Notes under the pieces: generated by a model | What the model saw: the letters and a program-made list of their open reading frames with translations, nothing else | Told to the model about the DNA's origin: nothing | Database searches by the model: none | Source: Panicum virgatum | Lineage: Eukaryota > Streptophyta > Magnoliopsida > Poales > Poaceae | Assembly: GCF_016808335.1 (NCBI RefSeq) | Contig: NC_053137.1 | Location: 682,001-746,000, forward strand | Direction of reading: 5' to 3' | Length of the DNA stretch: 64,000 nt | Shown: in pieces, positions 1-9,598 of the stretch | Layout: every line of letters starts with the position of its first letter | Numbering within the stretch: position 1 is the stretch's first letter | Program-made: the position numbers and the translations under genes

Positions 1-3000
1 GAGATAGAACCTGTGCTGAACTCTGGTTTGTGCCTTGGTAAAGAAATCTGCCAACTGAAGCTCTGAAGGCACATACTGAAGAGCAATAACATCATCCTGT
101 ACTTGTGCTCGTGTATAAGAAGCATCAACACCAATATGCTTAGTGAGCTCATGCTTCACCGGATCACGAGCAATGCTAATGGCACCTGTATTGTCAGACA
201 AAAGAGGAGTCGGCCCAGAAACAGAAACACCAAAATCCTCAAGTAGCCACCGCAGCCAAGTAACCTCTGCTGTCACAAGAGCCAAAGCTCGCAACTCAGC
301 CTCTGCATTCAAACGAGAAACTGCTACCTGCTTCTTAGTCTTCCAAGCAATGAGAGAACCACCAAAGAAAACACAATAAGCAGAAAGAGATCGACGATCA
401 GTGGAATCACTAGCCCAAATAGCATCAGAATTTGCATGAAGTCGTAAGAGCTGGAGCGAGGAAAGAACAAGTGACGAGATATAGTCCCACGAAGATAACG
501 CAGAACACGAAGAAGATGACTATAGTGGATCTGAGTGGGAGTAGAAACAAACTGACTCAGGATATGGACAACATATGAGATGTCAGGACGAGTAACGCCA
601 AGATAAACAAGACTCCCAACAAGTTGACGATAACGAGTGGGATCGGCAAGGAGCTCCCGTCAGTGGCACAAAGATGAACATTAAGTTCCATAGGAGTCTT
701 TACGGTACGGTGGTCAGTGAGAGAAGCACGATCAAGAAGATCCTGAATGTACTTTTCTTGGGACAGGTAGAAACCGTGAGGTGTGGAAGAAACCTCAATC
801 CCAAGAAAGTAACGAAGGGGACCTAGATCAGACATAAGAAACTGCTCACTGAGACATGCCTTCACAAAGGCAATATACTCAGAGTCATCTCCAGTGATGA
901 TCATGTCATCAACATAAAGGAGGAGAAGAGTCCGACCACTAGAGGAAGTGTGGACAAAGAGCGCAGGATCATGAGTACTGGCAGAAAAACTAGCAGCAGT
1001 TACCACAGAGGAAAAATGCTGGAACCAAGCACGAGGAGCTTGCTTGAGGCCATAAAGCGAGCGGCGAAGACGACATATCATACCCTCAGAAACCGAATAC
1101 CCAGGTGGCAGCTGCATATACACTTCCTCACTGAGTTCACCATTAAGAAAGGCATTCTTCACATCAAGCTGAGATATAGACCACTCACGAACAGAAGCCA
1201 CAGCAAGAAGAGTGCGAATAGTGGTCATATGAGCCACAGGTGCGAATGTCTCATCATAGTCCCGACCATGCTCCTGCTGAAAACCACGCGCTACAAGACG
1301 AGCTTTGTAGCGCTCAAGAGAACCATCAGAGCGGGTCTTAACCTTGTAAACCCATTTACAAGTGATAGGACGGACATGTGCGGTAATAGGTACAAGATCC
1401 CACGTGCCAGTGCGCTCAAGTGCAGCAATCTCCTCGGCCATAGCATGCTGCCACTCCTGATGCTGAATGGCATCACGGTAAGAAGTCGGCTCAGACAGAA
1501 TAGTACCAGCAAAACCAAGCCGATCTGGAGGCCGAAGCGACTGCCGATCACGAAGAACATATCGTGGAGCTGTCTCAGCATCAGAAGGTGCAGCAGAAGA
1601 AGATGGCTCATCAGGAGAAGAAGGCACATCAGAAGATGATCTGACAGCCCGCCGAGTACATGTGTAGACATGTGTGACAGGCGGTTTACTATCATAAGTA
1701 GTACCCATAGGAACCTGTGGAATATCCTTCGAAAAAGAAGGGACCACAGGTGAAGGGGCCGCAGAAGAAGGCTCCTCAGGTGAAGGGACTACAGGCAACT
1801 CAACAGAAGCCTCAGAAGAAGGGTCTAGGTGTGAAGGAAGAATAGGAGCAATAGGAGTATCAGGAAAAAGTTGGAAGGAGAGTGGCTCAATAACAAACGC
1901 TTGAGAAACATCAGGAGAAGGACGAGGATAAAAAGGATGAGACTCATCGAAAGTAACATCCCGTGAAATCCTCATCCGACGGCCAACAGGATCCCAACAA
2001 CGATACCCCTTATGCTCAGCTTAGTGCGCTCTCGAGGTGCAAGAAGCACATAGCAGACACACCCAAAAAGGCGAAGACAAGAATAGTCAGGAAGCTTGCC
2101 ACAAAGAAACTCATACGGAATCCCACCACGAAGAGAGGACGAGGGCTGAATATTAATAAGATAAGTGGCAGTGGAAACAGCTTCAGCCCAAAAATGTGGT
2201 GGAATAGAAGAACCGATCATAAGAGCACGAGCAGTCTCAAGTAAATGACGATGCTTACGTTCAGCAACACCATTCTGAGCATGAGCACCAGGACAGGAGA
2301 ATTGGACAAGAGTGCCTTGCTCAGAAAGGAACTGACGAAAGGCTCCAGATAAATACTCCCCAGCAGAATCAGCACGAAAGACCCTAATAGAGATATCAAA
2401 CTGAGTACGGATCATAGTGGCAAAATTTTTATAGATAGACAAAGCCTCACTACGATGTTTCATAAAATAAACCCATGTGTGGCGAGAAAAAACATCTATA
2501 AAAATGATATAATATTGATGGCCTCCTTTCAAGACAAAGGGAGCCGGACCCCATACATCAGAATGAACAAGATCAAAAGGATGTTTCGACACCGACTCAC
2601 TAGAATAGTAAGGAAGCTGGCCAGTTGTTTCCCTAGACGACAACCCTGACACTGTTCTAGAGATACATCACCAGAGACTGACCCTAAAAGACCACAACGA
2701 ACGAGCGTAGACTGACGCGAGCCACAGAGATGTCCCAAACGATGATGCCACTGAGCAAAAGACGATGTGGATGACGAGGACGCAGCAGAATCAACAAGAC
2801 TGGCAGAAGCAATGGAAGGAAGACGAAGCCAGTCAAGCTCCCAAAGACACTGAGAATCACGTTGACGAGGGCCAGTACCAACCAGGTGACCCGTGATGCG
2901 ATCCTGAATACAACAAGAATAAGAATCAAGAATCACACGATAACCATGATCAGTGAGCTGGCCAGCAGAGATAAAGCTGCATGGTTAGTTTGGGAACATA

Positions 3001-3324
3001 AGAAACAACAGGCACATGAAAAGAGGGAGACAAAAGAGTTCCCTGCCTTGCAACAGAGAGAGACGATCCATCCGCAGTTTGAACAGTGATAGGAAGAGAC
3101 GATAGACTAATAGAAGAAAGACTGGTACGATCAGGAGTCATATGGAAAGAAGCACCAGAATCAAGAATCCATGGTAAAGTACTTGAAGAAGACTGAGAAG
3201 CAGTAGCAGCATCTAACTGTGCAGAGGACTGAGTAACAGAACCAGCAGCTCCTGGAGGTGCAGAGGCAGTTAGGCGATGAAGCAACATGAGCATCTCCTG
3301 TGTCTCAGAACCAGCAGAACTCCG
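1..3324 (-). pseudogene. copia pol: protease, integrase, reverse transcriptase, RNase H, frame-broken
   Basis: Pieces of one polyprotein are spread over several frames. The aspartic protease motif (ILDSGASFHMT) lies in 2950-3294. A GAG-pre-integrase HHRLGHL segment lies in 2529-2936. The integrase core has its Asp residues in [10 protein letters not shown] and FRADSAGEY and its Glu in NGVAERKHR (1972-2652). Reverse transcriptase with the YVDDM catalytic motif lies in 557-1975. The RNase H region reaches position 1. Frame changes occur near 2960, 2640, 2020 and 680, so no full polyprotein can be made. RNase H continues left of the window. Confidence 0.88.
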
Positions 3325-4338
3325 CTAAGAGCCTCCAGTACCAGAACCACTAGCACCACCTGTATCCTGTGAAGAACGACCACTACCACCTCGGTGAGAC
3401 TGATCCTTCTTCTTCAAGCAAAATGCCTCCACATGAGTCTTCTTACCACAATAGTTACAATGAAGACGACCACCCCCTCCTTCCTCAGAAGAAGACGCTG
3501 CTGGAAGAGGCGCCTTGGGTGGAGGGACGACAGCTAGAGACGAAGAAGACCGGGCAGCCAATACTGAAGATGAAGAAGAAGAAGACTGCAGTAGACCAGC
3601 TTGCTGAAGATGCAACTCCTCATTACGAACAGCAGCAAGAGCCTTCATCAGAGAAACACAGGGCACACGGGAAACCAACTGAGCTTGAAGCTGCTCAAAC
3701 TCTTCACGAATATGACTCAAAAAATCATAAGTGCGCCTAGTCTCCAGAGCAACCTTCTGAGCCTTACACGAGTCACAAGTGCTGGGTGATAGTGGGGGAC
3801 CAATAGAGTCAAGCTGACGCCACACAGCAGACATCTGAGTATAGAAATCATCAACTATAGAATCACCTTGGCGCAATAGCTGTTCCTGACGTAGAGCAGC
3901 ATTATAAGCAGACTGACCAGTGGGCTCATAGCGCTCACGAAGAAAGGCCCACATCTTATGTGCATACTCAAAACCAACAATATCTGCAGAAAACTGCTCC
4001 TCCATACTAGCAGCAAGAATAGTACCAGCACGAGCATCCTCATCTAACCATGTCCTATATGCAGCAAACTGAGACGCATATGACTCCATACTAGCATCAT
4101 AATCATCAAGGATCTTTGTCTTCTCAGCATGAGTAGCCTTATCAGAAATAATGGGCTTGACAGGAGCAACAGGAGGAGGTGGCCAGGGTATATAACCAGT
4201 AATGAACTCCCAAAGACGAAGACCACGCATGTGCCAGCGTAGCCGACGAACCCAGTCGCGATAGTTGGTGCCATTGAAAAGCACCGGACATCGCATAATC
4301 TGCACACCATCGGATGACGTAACGGCAGGAGACGCCAT
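3325..4338 (-). CDS. copia gag (nucleocapsid) protein
   Basis: A frame of 337 codons encodes the structural Gag that packages element RNA. I chose the ATG at 4338 (protein start MASPAVTSSDG) because it opens the conserved copia Gag start, with a GTNYRDWVRR segment near residue 30. A variant CCHC zinc knuckle (CNYCGKKTHVEAFC) lies near the C-terminus, followed by a Ser/Gly-rich tail. The frame ends in a TAG at 3325-3327. The protease segment continues in the same frame beyond it, so the stop either separates Gag from Pol or is a nonsense change in a once continuous gag-pol. An upstream in-frame ATG at 4371 would add 11 residues but lacks family support. Confidence 0.85.
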   Translation of the reverse strand: MASPAVTSSDGVQIMRCPVLFNGTNYRDWVRRLRWHMRGLRLWEFITGYIPWPPPPVAPVKPIISDKATHAEKTKILDDYDASMESYASQFAAYRTWLDEDARAGTILAASMEEQFSADIVGFEYAHKMWAFLRERYEPTGQSAYNAALRQEQLLRQGDSIVDDFYTQMSAVWRQLDSIGPPLSPSTCDSCKAQKVALETRRTYDFLSHIREEFEQLQAQLVSRVPCVSLMKALAAVRNEELHLQQAGLLQSSSSSSSVLAARSSSSLAVVPPPKAPLPAASSSEEGGGGRLHCNYCGKKTHVEAFCLKKKDQSHRGGSGRSSQDTGGASGSGTGGS

Positions 4339-5127
4339 CCCAAATAGCAGCGGTCGTCGGCAAGAGCGCAAAGGAAAAGCGGCGGTCGACGGCGAGAGCG
4401 CAAAAGAAAAGCGGCGGCAGCAACAGCAATTTTTTTTCGAGTACCCTACTGATAAGCCCGGGGCGAAGTAAAGCGACAGAACGAGTCGACAGCAGCCACC
4501 AGATCACAATAGTAGTCCTCTTTTTTTTACACAAGAGGGATGCCTCTGTTTAAGGCTCTAGTGAGCCAAAACAGAGCTTCCCGATGGAAGCGGGCCAGGC
4601 GGGGTGGCGCGCGGCCCTTGGCGAGGCAGGGCACTGCCAGAGGCAGCGACGCGGACCCCGACGGGCGGCGGGAGGAGGCCGCGACGGCGGCGCGGCCCTT
4701 GGCGGGGCAGCGCATGACCCTTGGCGAGGTGGCGCGCGGCCAGAGGCGGCGGCGCGGACCCCGACGGGCGGCGGGAGGAGGCCGCGACGGCGACGAACGG
4801 CCGCGCCGACGAGCAGCAGATGGCTGCAGGCTCAGACGTGGTCGCGGACGGGCGCATGGACGGCGACGAGGCAGCAACACCACCAATCGAAGCGTCCAAG
4901 CGGCGGCGGGCGGCGTCCAGCAGGGGCAAATCCCGGCGGCGCGGCGGAGGATCCCGGCGACCCGACGCCAAGGAGGAGACGACACGGCCACGGGCGGGCG
5001 GGCAGGCGAACGTGTCCCAGCTTACAGAGGATCGACGAAGAGGTTGCACAACGAAGCAACCGGCACGCAAGTGCGACGTGCAGAAGATGGATTGGGAGTG
5101 AGAAAGAAACCCTAATTCTAAATTTTG

Positions 5128-5140
5128 GCTCTGTATACCA
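5128..5140 (-). other. primer-binding site of the copia element
   Basis: On the minus strand the bases after the LTR read TGGTATACAGAGC. This matches the initiator-methionine tRNA primer site TGGTATCAGAGC except for one extra base. Confidence 0.75.
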
Positions 5141-5270
5141 TGTTATGAATAGCACTTGTATTCATTATGAGGGCTCTAGGCCCGAATATATACATGTACA
5201 GGTATTAGAAAATATGCACAAAACCCCTTATACAACGGGGAAACTACAAAAGATATGCATACATCTAACA
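5141..5270 (-). repeat. copia 5' LTR, about 130 bp
   Basis: The segment is bounded by TGTTA and TAACA, a 5-bp terminal inverted match, and abuts the primer-binding site. The right limit must lie at or before 5290, because the host exon starts at 5291, so the LTR cannot exceed about 150 bp. That is short for a copia element. It contains a TATATACATG stretch. Confidence 0.75.
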
Positions 5271-5290
5271 GCCTTTATTTGGATATGCAG

Positions 5291-5982
5291 AGCCACCTTA
5301 TGGTCGAGTCCATTTCTGAGCTACAGAAGAAGGTAACCAAAGCTGAAATCTTTCCTGCAACTGTACACAGACCAATGAAACTGAACTGGAGCGGTCATTT
5401 ACCTGATAATTTGTGGTTAAAAAGACCCTGCATCTTGAACAGTCGTCACTGTAAACTGCTCATACAGAAATGACTGGTGAATGTTACTGCTGTTACGTGC
5501 AGGAGAGATCACTGCAGGAGGAGAACAAGGCTCTACAGAAGGAAGTAAGCCGCCAAAATAGCATATGCTGAGGCTATGCATTGCATTGAACACACAAGGG
5601 TTTGATGTGCTCCTCTTTGGTGCAGCTTGCGGACAGGCAGAAGGCGGCCGCCAGCAGGCCGCAGGTGCAATGGGACCCGCACACCCAGGCCCAGACGAGT
5701 TCATCATCTTCCTCCTTCCTGATGAGGCAGGATCAGCAGCCACTGCAGCCTCCACAGAACATCTGGTACACAAGCCCATCAGTTGTATATATGTATGCTC
5801 ACTTCCTGTTATTACTGCAGTTGACCTGAGTATGTATCATGCCGTTGTCTAGGTATCCGCCAGTGACGGGAGAGAGGGGCGAAGAGGCAGCGGCAGTAGC
5901 GCAGCGGCAGCCCGGGCAGGCGCAACCGCAACTTCGCATCGGGAGCCTTCCGCCATGGATGACCAGCCACCTCAATGCTTGA
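5291..5982 (+). CDS. MADS15: AP1/FUL-clade MADS-box transcription factor (FUL2/OsMADS15-like), exons 5-8
   Basis: Four exons encode the end of the K domain and the C domain of a floral-meristem and flowering-time MADS factor: 5291-5332, 5503-5544, 5626-5765 and 5853-5982. The two 42-bp exons are the diagnostic exons 5 and 6 of AP1/FUL genes. They read SHLMVESISELQKK and ERSLQEENKALQKE, the amphipathic K-box end used for dimerisation. Exon 7 gives VQWDPHTQAQTSSSSSSF. The last exon ends with LPPWMTSHLNA and a stop, the FUL-type C-terminal motif. Every junction is GT-AG and the frame is open throughout. The MADS domain, I region and first part of K must lie left of the copia insertion, outside the window. 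The close match to OsMADS15 is recalled from memory. Whether the allele is still spliced through the insertion cannot be judged here. Confidence 0.9.
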
Positions 5983-6893
5983 GCTGGCAACAAGCACGTC
6001 GAACTCGACTGCTACTACACCACATGATTAATTGCCGTCCCTATCCAGCGATTGCGAGCAACTGCGCCTGCAAAGTGGTTTGTCACCATTTATAGAGTCC
6101 TAGCATAAGTTCATGGCAGCGATTAAGCTAAACTATTGTTATGTTTGCAACAAGAAGGGTAAGCACTGTATAATCTTGTCAGCATGTGTGTACCAGCTGA
6201 TGCATGCCCCCTGTATGCCTATATTATTGGCCAAGTCCCCCATGAATCTAGTGCTGTAGCATAGTTACTGTAGCCTTATTATATCTAATCATGTACTAAT
6301 TTGGTTCATTAAATTCGGCTCGCAAATTTACACCCATCTATGAAAAGATTTTGCAAATAGACTTTGTTTAATGCGGCATGCATGCAAGATTCCTTCGAAA
6401 AAATTTCACTGAAAGTAAACCAAACACGGTGTAGGATTTGAGGCAGAGTGGGGATGGATTTGAGATGAACCCGTGCCGTCATGATTGAGACATGTCGGAT
6501 GCCGGGGAGCATGGATTGCATAATTGATGTTGATGTTGATGTTGATGTGCATGTGATGTGACGCTGCCAGAGCCATCGATGTGCTCTCCCTTTTGGCTAC
6601 TTGCATCTGTGCATGTGTAGTGTCTCTGCAAAGCTGAAACACATCACTATCATGATTGACTCGCGAATCTCGATGGCAGGATTTCATATCCAGGCAGTGA
6701 CCAAAAAGTTGAGTTTGGCTTTTTAGTATTTATTTGATCATAGGTACCTTTTCCATAAAAAAATGTGTGTATATATCATCTTAAAAATGGTCACTCATCG
6801 GGGTTATCATAGGTACCTTCTTGCAGGAAAATAAAGTAGACGAAAGCAGTTTATGGGAACTATAAAACGGGAATTGTCTATTTATATTAGTCC
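5983..6893 (+). other. MADS-gene 3' UTR and intergenic DNA
   Basis: No coding region was recognised. About 6285-6427 is an old MITE fragment of the same family as the element at 31726-32045 but inverted; both share a stretch around CTATTTGCAAAA. A short GATGTT-type microsatellite lies near 6525-6548. A 14-bp sequence (ATCATAGGTACCTT) occurs twice, near 6738 and 6807. Confidence 0.5.
6285..6427 (-). mobile_element. MITE fragment related to the element at 31726
   Basis: Read on the minus strand it begins GTGTTTGGTTTAC and shares the block with AGTCTATTTGCAAAA and a nearby GATGG segment with the MITE at 31726-32045. The other terminus and a target duplication are not evident, so it is probably truncated. 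Confidence 0.5.
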
Positions 6894-7138
6894 TGTCGGT
6901 ACCCTCCAACTGGGTTACCCACTCCTCAGACTCTCTCGAGACTAAGAGAACACAAGCAATACAACACACAGTGGACGTAGGGTATTACGCTCCGGCGGCC
7001 CGAACCACTCTAAACCTGCTGTGTTCATCGTGTTCTTCTAGCGAGATCGAACTAGTCCTAGCTAACCCCCGAGTACTCACCCTCTGGGCTTAGGCGGGTG
7101 CATTACGCCACCCGGCTGTGGGTTTCCACTCCACGACA
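6894..7138 (+). repeat. 5' LTR with internal deletion of U3
   Basis: The first 40 bases match the start of the 3' LTR. The sequence then jumps from CCCACTCCT straight to CAGACTCTCTCGAGAC, skipping about 849 bp present in the 3' LTR. TCCT occurs at both breakpoints, indicating a microhomology deletion. The lost part includes the TATA box, so this LTR should lack a promoter. Confidence 0.9.
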
Positions 7139-7159
7139 TTTGGCGCGCCAGGTAGGGGG
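7139..7159 (+). other. Primer-binding site
   Basis: TTTGGCGCGCCAGGTAGGGG directly follows the 5' LTR. It is a primer-site type I recall from several grass LTR families. The tRNA was not identified. Confidence 0.7.
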
Positions 7160-7639
7160 ATTTAGCTGGTTTTAGTTCATCTCTTGCTCGTCTCTATGGT
7201 TCGGGTGGTTGAGCACTCCCACCCTGACGACGACGTGGAGATGACGGAGGGTGTGGCGTCATCCGCGCCACACGCCTCTCGCCTTCATGCGCCAGGGGCA
7301 ACTGTGCCCGTGGAGCAGCCACCGTCGGCAGCAGCGCGCGCTGCACGTCGGCAAGAGTCAGGGCGCCCGTCAAGGGCCCCCTCACAAGCTGCGAGCGGCG
7401 GAGCGACAAATCCCAGCTCGCAGCATACCTCACTCATGTGAGGAAGCCCGCTCCGGCGGAAAGCCCACTCCGGTCGCACTAAGCCGACTCTGGTGGCTCT
7501 CTCCGACGGAAAGCAGACTCCGGTCGCACCCCCGACTCTACATCTCTGTAAGTCCTACCCTTAGAGGCCTAGCAGGGAATAAAACCTTTTGCTTTGTAAC
7601 TAGGTAGTACTTCCGTGTGGTCCAGTCCGGTGAGCCTCC

Positions 7640-8208
7640 CCCGTGGAGGGGTCCGGACCTCTGCGAACCAGGTTCAGGGAAGCGTACTCACCCTCCGGGG
7701 AGGTCCGAGACGTGTAGGCGCTTAGCCTGGTTCCTTACCCTAAGCCTGCATGCTCTACCTCCCTAGGGCGAGTACCGTAGTACCTAAGACTGGGGGCCCG
7801 GAGGTCCGGACAGCTCCGACCTCGTAAACCCGTGTTCTGGCTTACATCGCACATCTCATGTACATCTAGTTATAAAGGAAAATTTTATTCTCAGTTCGCC
7901 TCTAAGGATGTTACATTCCAATTTCAATCTACGCATTCTGTTTGCGCTAACCCCCACGTGGCTTCTTACTCTTGTGCGGTGATTGTGGTCCGAATTGAGT
8001 TGGCTAGTTAGTGATTTAGCTCGAGACCCCTCATGGAAGAGAGGGGTTCGGACGCCTGGGAACCTGCAGGTTCAGGGAAGGGCACTCATTCTCCGGGGAG
8101 GTCCGGAGCCGTGTAGCCACTTAGCCTGGTTCCGTACCCTAAGCCTGCACGCACCACCTCCTGTGAATGAGTGCCGTAGTACCTAGGATTGGGAACCTGG
8201 AGGTCCAG
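7640..8208 (+). repeat. Pair of diverged direct repeats inside the non-autonomous element
   Basis: About 7645-7812 and 8040-8208 are diverged copies of one block of roughly 170 bp. Shared landmarks in the same order are GGTTCAGGGAAG, TCCGGGGAGGTCCG, TTAGCCTGGTTCC, TACCCTAAGCCTGCA and GCCGTAGTACCTA (first copy ACCGTAGTACCTA). The spacing is near 395 bp. Neither copy has a convincing open frame. Confidence 0.8.
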
Positions 8209-8501
8209 GCTTTCTCTTAACCTAAAGGCCGGCCCCTTGAGCTCCGTTCACTTAACCTAACTGTCTATCTCAAAGGATTACAGCCAACAGGATTTGGGAC
8301 CCGTGGGCACGCTACTAAGCATCTACCTTGAGTCATGTGCAGGTCCAAACGTGATGATGCAGTAGGTGACCCAAAGGAGGGACGACGCAGGACAAGACCC
8401 TTGCGGTGCGCACTGCTAGGCGCCAGAAGCAGCCAAGTTGCTCACAGTAGTGGCCCCACATGCGGGTTCGTTGCCTCTCCCGAGGCGGGTCCGGGGGCCT
8501 C

Positions 8502-9593
8502 TGTCGGTACCCTGCAATAGGGGTACCCACTCCTACTGTGCCAAGACTCGCGTAGTTATCCGTAACTACGCCCTAAGGAGCTGAGCAGCCGGACCCCTGG
8601 GGTCCGGCTCCATCTCACCGGACCAACGGTCCCGGACCCGCTTCCCACTCAGGGACGGGTCCAGTGTCACCACGTGTCCCAGAGGTGGAAATGCTCAGCA
8701 CCTGTAGCCACGGACTCGGACCCCCGCAGGTGGGTCCGGGACCTCCACGTGCCATCCGAACTCCCGCAGATGGGTCCGGGACCTCCACGTGCTTATCCGG
8801 ACCCCCGTGAGCTCTCGGCTCAGCTAGCTGCTCGGGAGGGGTCCGGAGCCGCCACGTGTCACGCAGACGCGGGCGCAGGCGCAAGCCTTCCCTGGAAGCT
8901 CCCTCACCCACCCGCATTAAGTGTGAGTGGTTGAGGCGGGCTCTGCTGCCTCTGGGCACGGGGCAGCTTTTGTCAGTCCACACTGTGGATCGCCAGTTAC
9001 CGAGGCGGCTCGTCAGTTACCAAGGCAAGCATTAAAGACTCAGCGCCGTGCGCATGGCGACGAGTCATGATGTCCAGCTATTGTCTGGAGCAACAGTGCA
9101 CGCTGCTACAGTGAACTGAGCCAGTAGTTTGGCGCTTCATCATGACCTCGACGCGCGGCTGCAGAGGCTAGACTCTACTCTGACAGGACAGCTTAAGACC
9201 ATCCCTGGTCAGAAGCTACGCACAGAAGCCAACGACAAGATCTCTGGATCTGAGGCATTGAAGGCCAAAGTGTAGTTTATAATACATCACCGGGTCCACA
9301 TATCGGGGGCCCGCTCAGTGTACATGCTCCCCTTGGACATATAAAAGGGAGAGCACGCCCCCTAGAACACAGAGACACATCCTCAGACTCTCTCGAGACT
9401 AAGAGAACACAAGCAATACAACACAGTGGACGTAGGGTATTATGCTCCGGCGGCCCGAACCACTCTAAACCTGCTGTGTTCATCGTGTGCTTCCAGCGAG
9501 ATCGAACTAGTCCTAGCTAACCCCCGAGTACTCACCCTCTGGGCTTAGGCGGATGCATTACGCCACCCGGCTGTGGGTTTCCACTCCACGACA
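8502..9593 (+). repeat. 3' LTR, full length (1,092 bp)
   Basis: It is complete from TGTCGG to CGACA. The U3 part carries four CACGTG cores near 8672, 8737, 8787 and 8852, and repeated GGGTCCGGGACCTCCACGTG units. A TATAAAAG box lies at 9340-9347, so transcription would start near 9370. Confidence 0.9.
9340..9347 (+). promoter_or_regulatory. TATA box of the 3' LTR
   Basis: TATAAAAG lies about 250 bp before the LTR end, with a purine-rich stretch downstream. The matching region is missing from the 5' LTR. Confidence 0.6.
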
Positions 9594-9598
9594 AGTCC

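Larger units (their letters stand above)
1..5270 (-). mobile_element. Ty1/copia LTR retrotransposon, 5' part, runs off the left edge
   Basis: Reading right to left the order is a short LTR (5141-5270), a primer-binding site, a GC-rich leader (about 5127-4339), gag, protease, GAG-pre-integrase, integrase, reverse transcriptase and RNase H. Integrase before RT is the Ty1/copia order. The 3' LTR would lie left of position 1, so the TSD cannot be checked. Pol is broken by several frame changes, so this copy looks non-autonomous. The leader holds an imperfect tandem duplication of about 105 bp (4611-4689 against 4711-4792). The insertion sits in an intron of the downstream MADS-box gene, in antisense orientation to it. 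Confidence 0.93.
6894..9593 (+). mobile_element. Non-autonomous LTR retrotransposon, TSD AGTCC
   Basis: Two LTRs (6894-7138 and 8502-9593), both TGTCGG...CGACA, enclose only 1,363 bp of internal DNA. The 5-bp duplication AGTCC occurs at 6889-6893 and 9594-9598, so the unit is one insertion. A primer-binding site follows the first LTR, and a purine-rich tract (about 8482-8501) precedes the second. No gag, protease, RT or integrase can be found, so movement needed enzymes from another element. A short open frame (7196-7441, starting MVRVVEHSHPDDD) may be leader or gag debris. Confidence 0.93.

Noticed and set aside
950..1639. 229-codon plus-strand frame
   Set aside because: Antisense shadow of the copia reverse transcriptase.
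4535..5127. GC-rich host exon next to the MADS gene
   Set aside because: It lies between the PBS and gag of the copia element, so it is the retrotransposon leader.
6894..9593. CRISPR-like or satellite array because of repeated blocks
   Set aside because: The repeats are the two LTRs and one internal duplication of a retrotransposon with a clear TSD.
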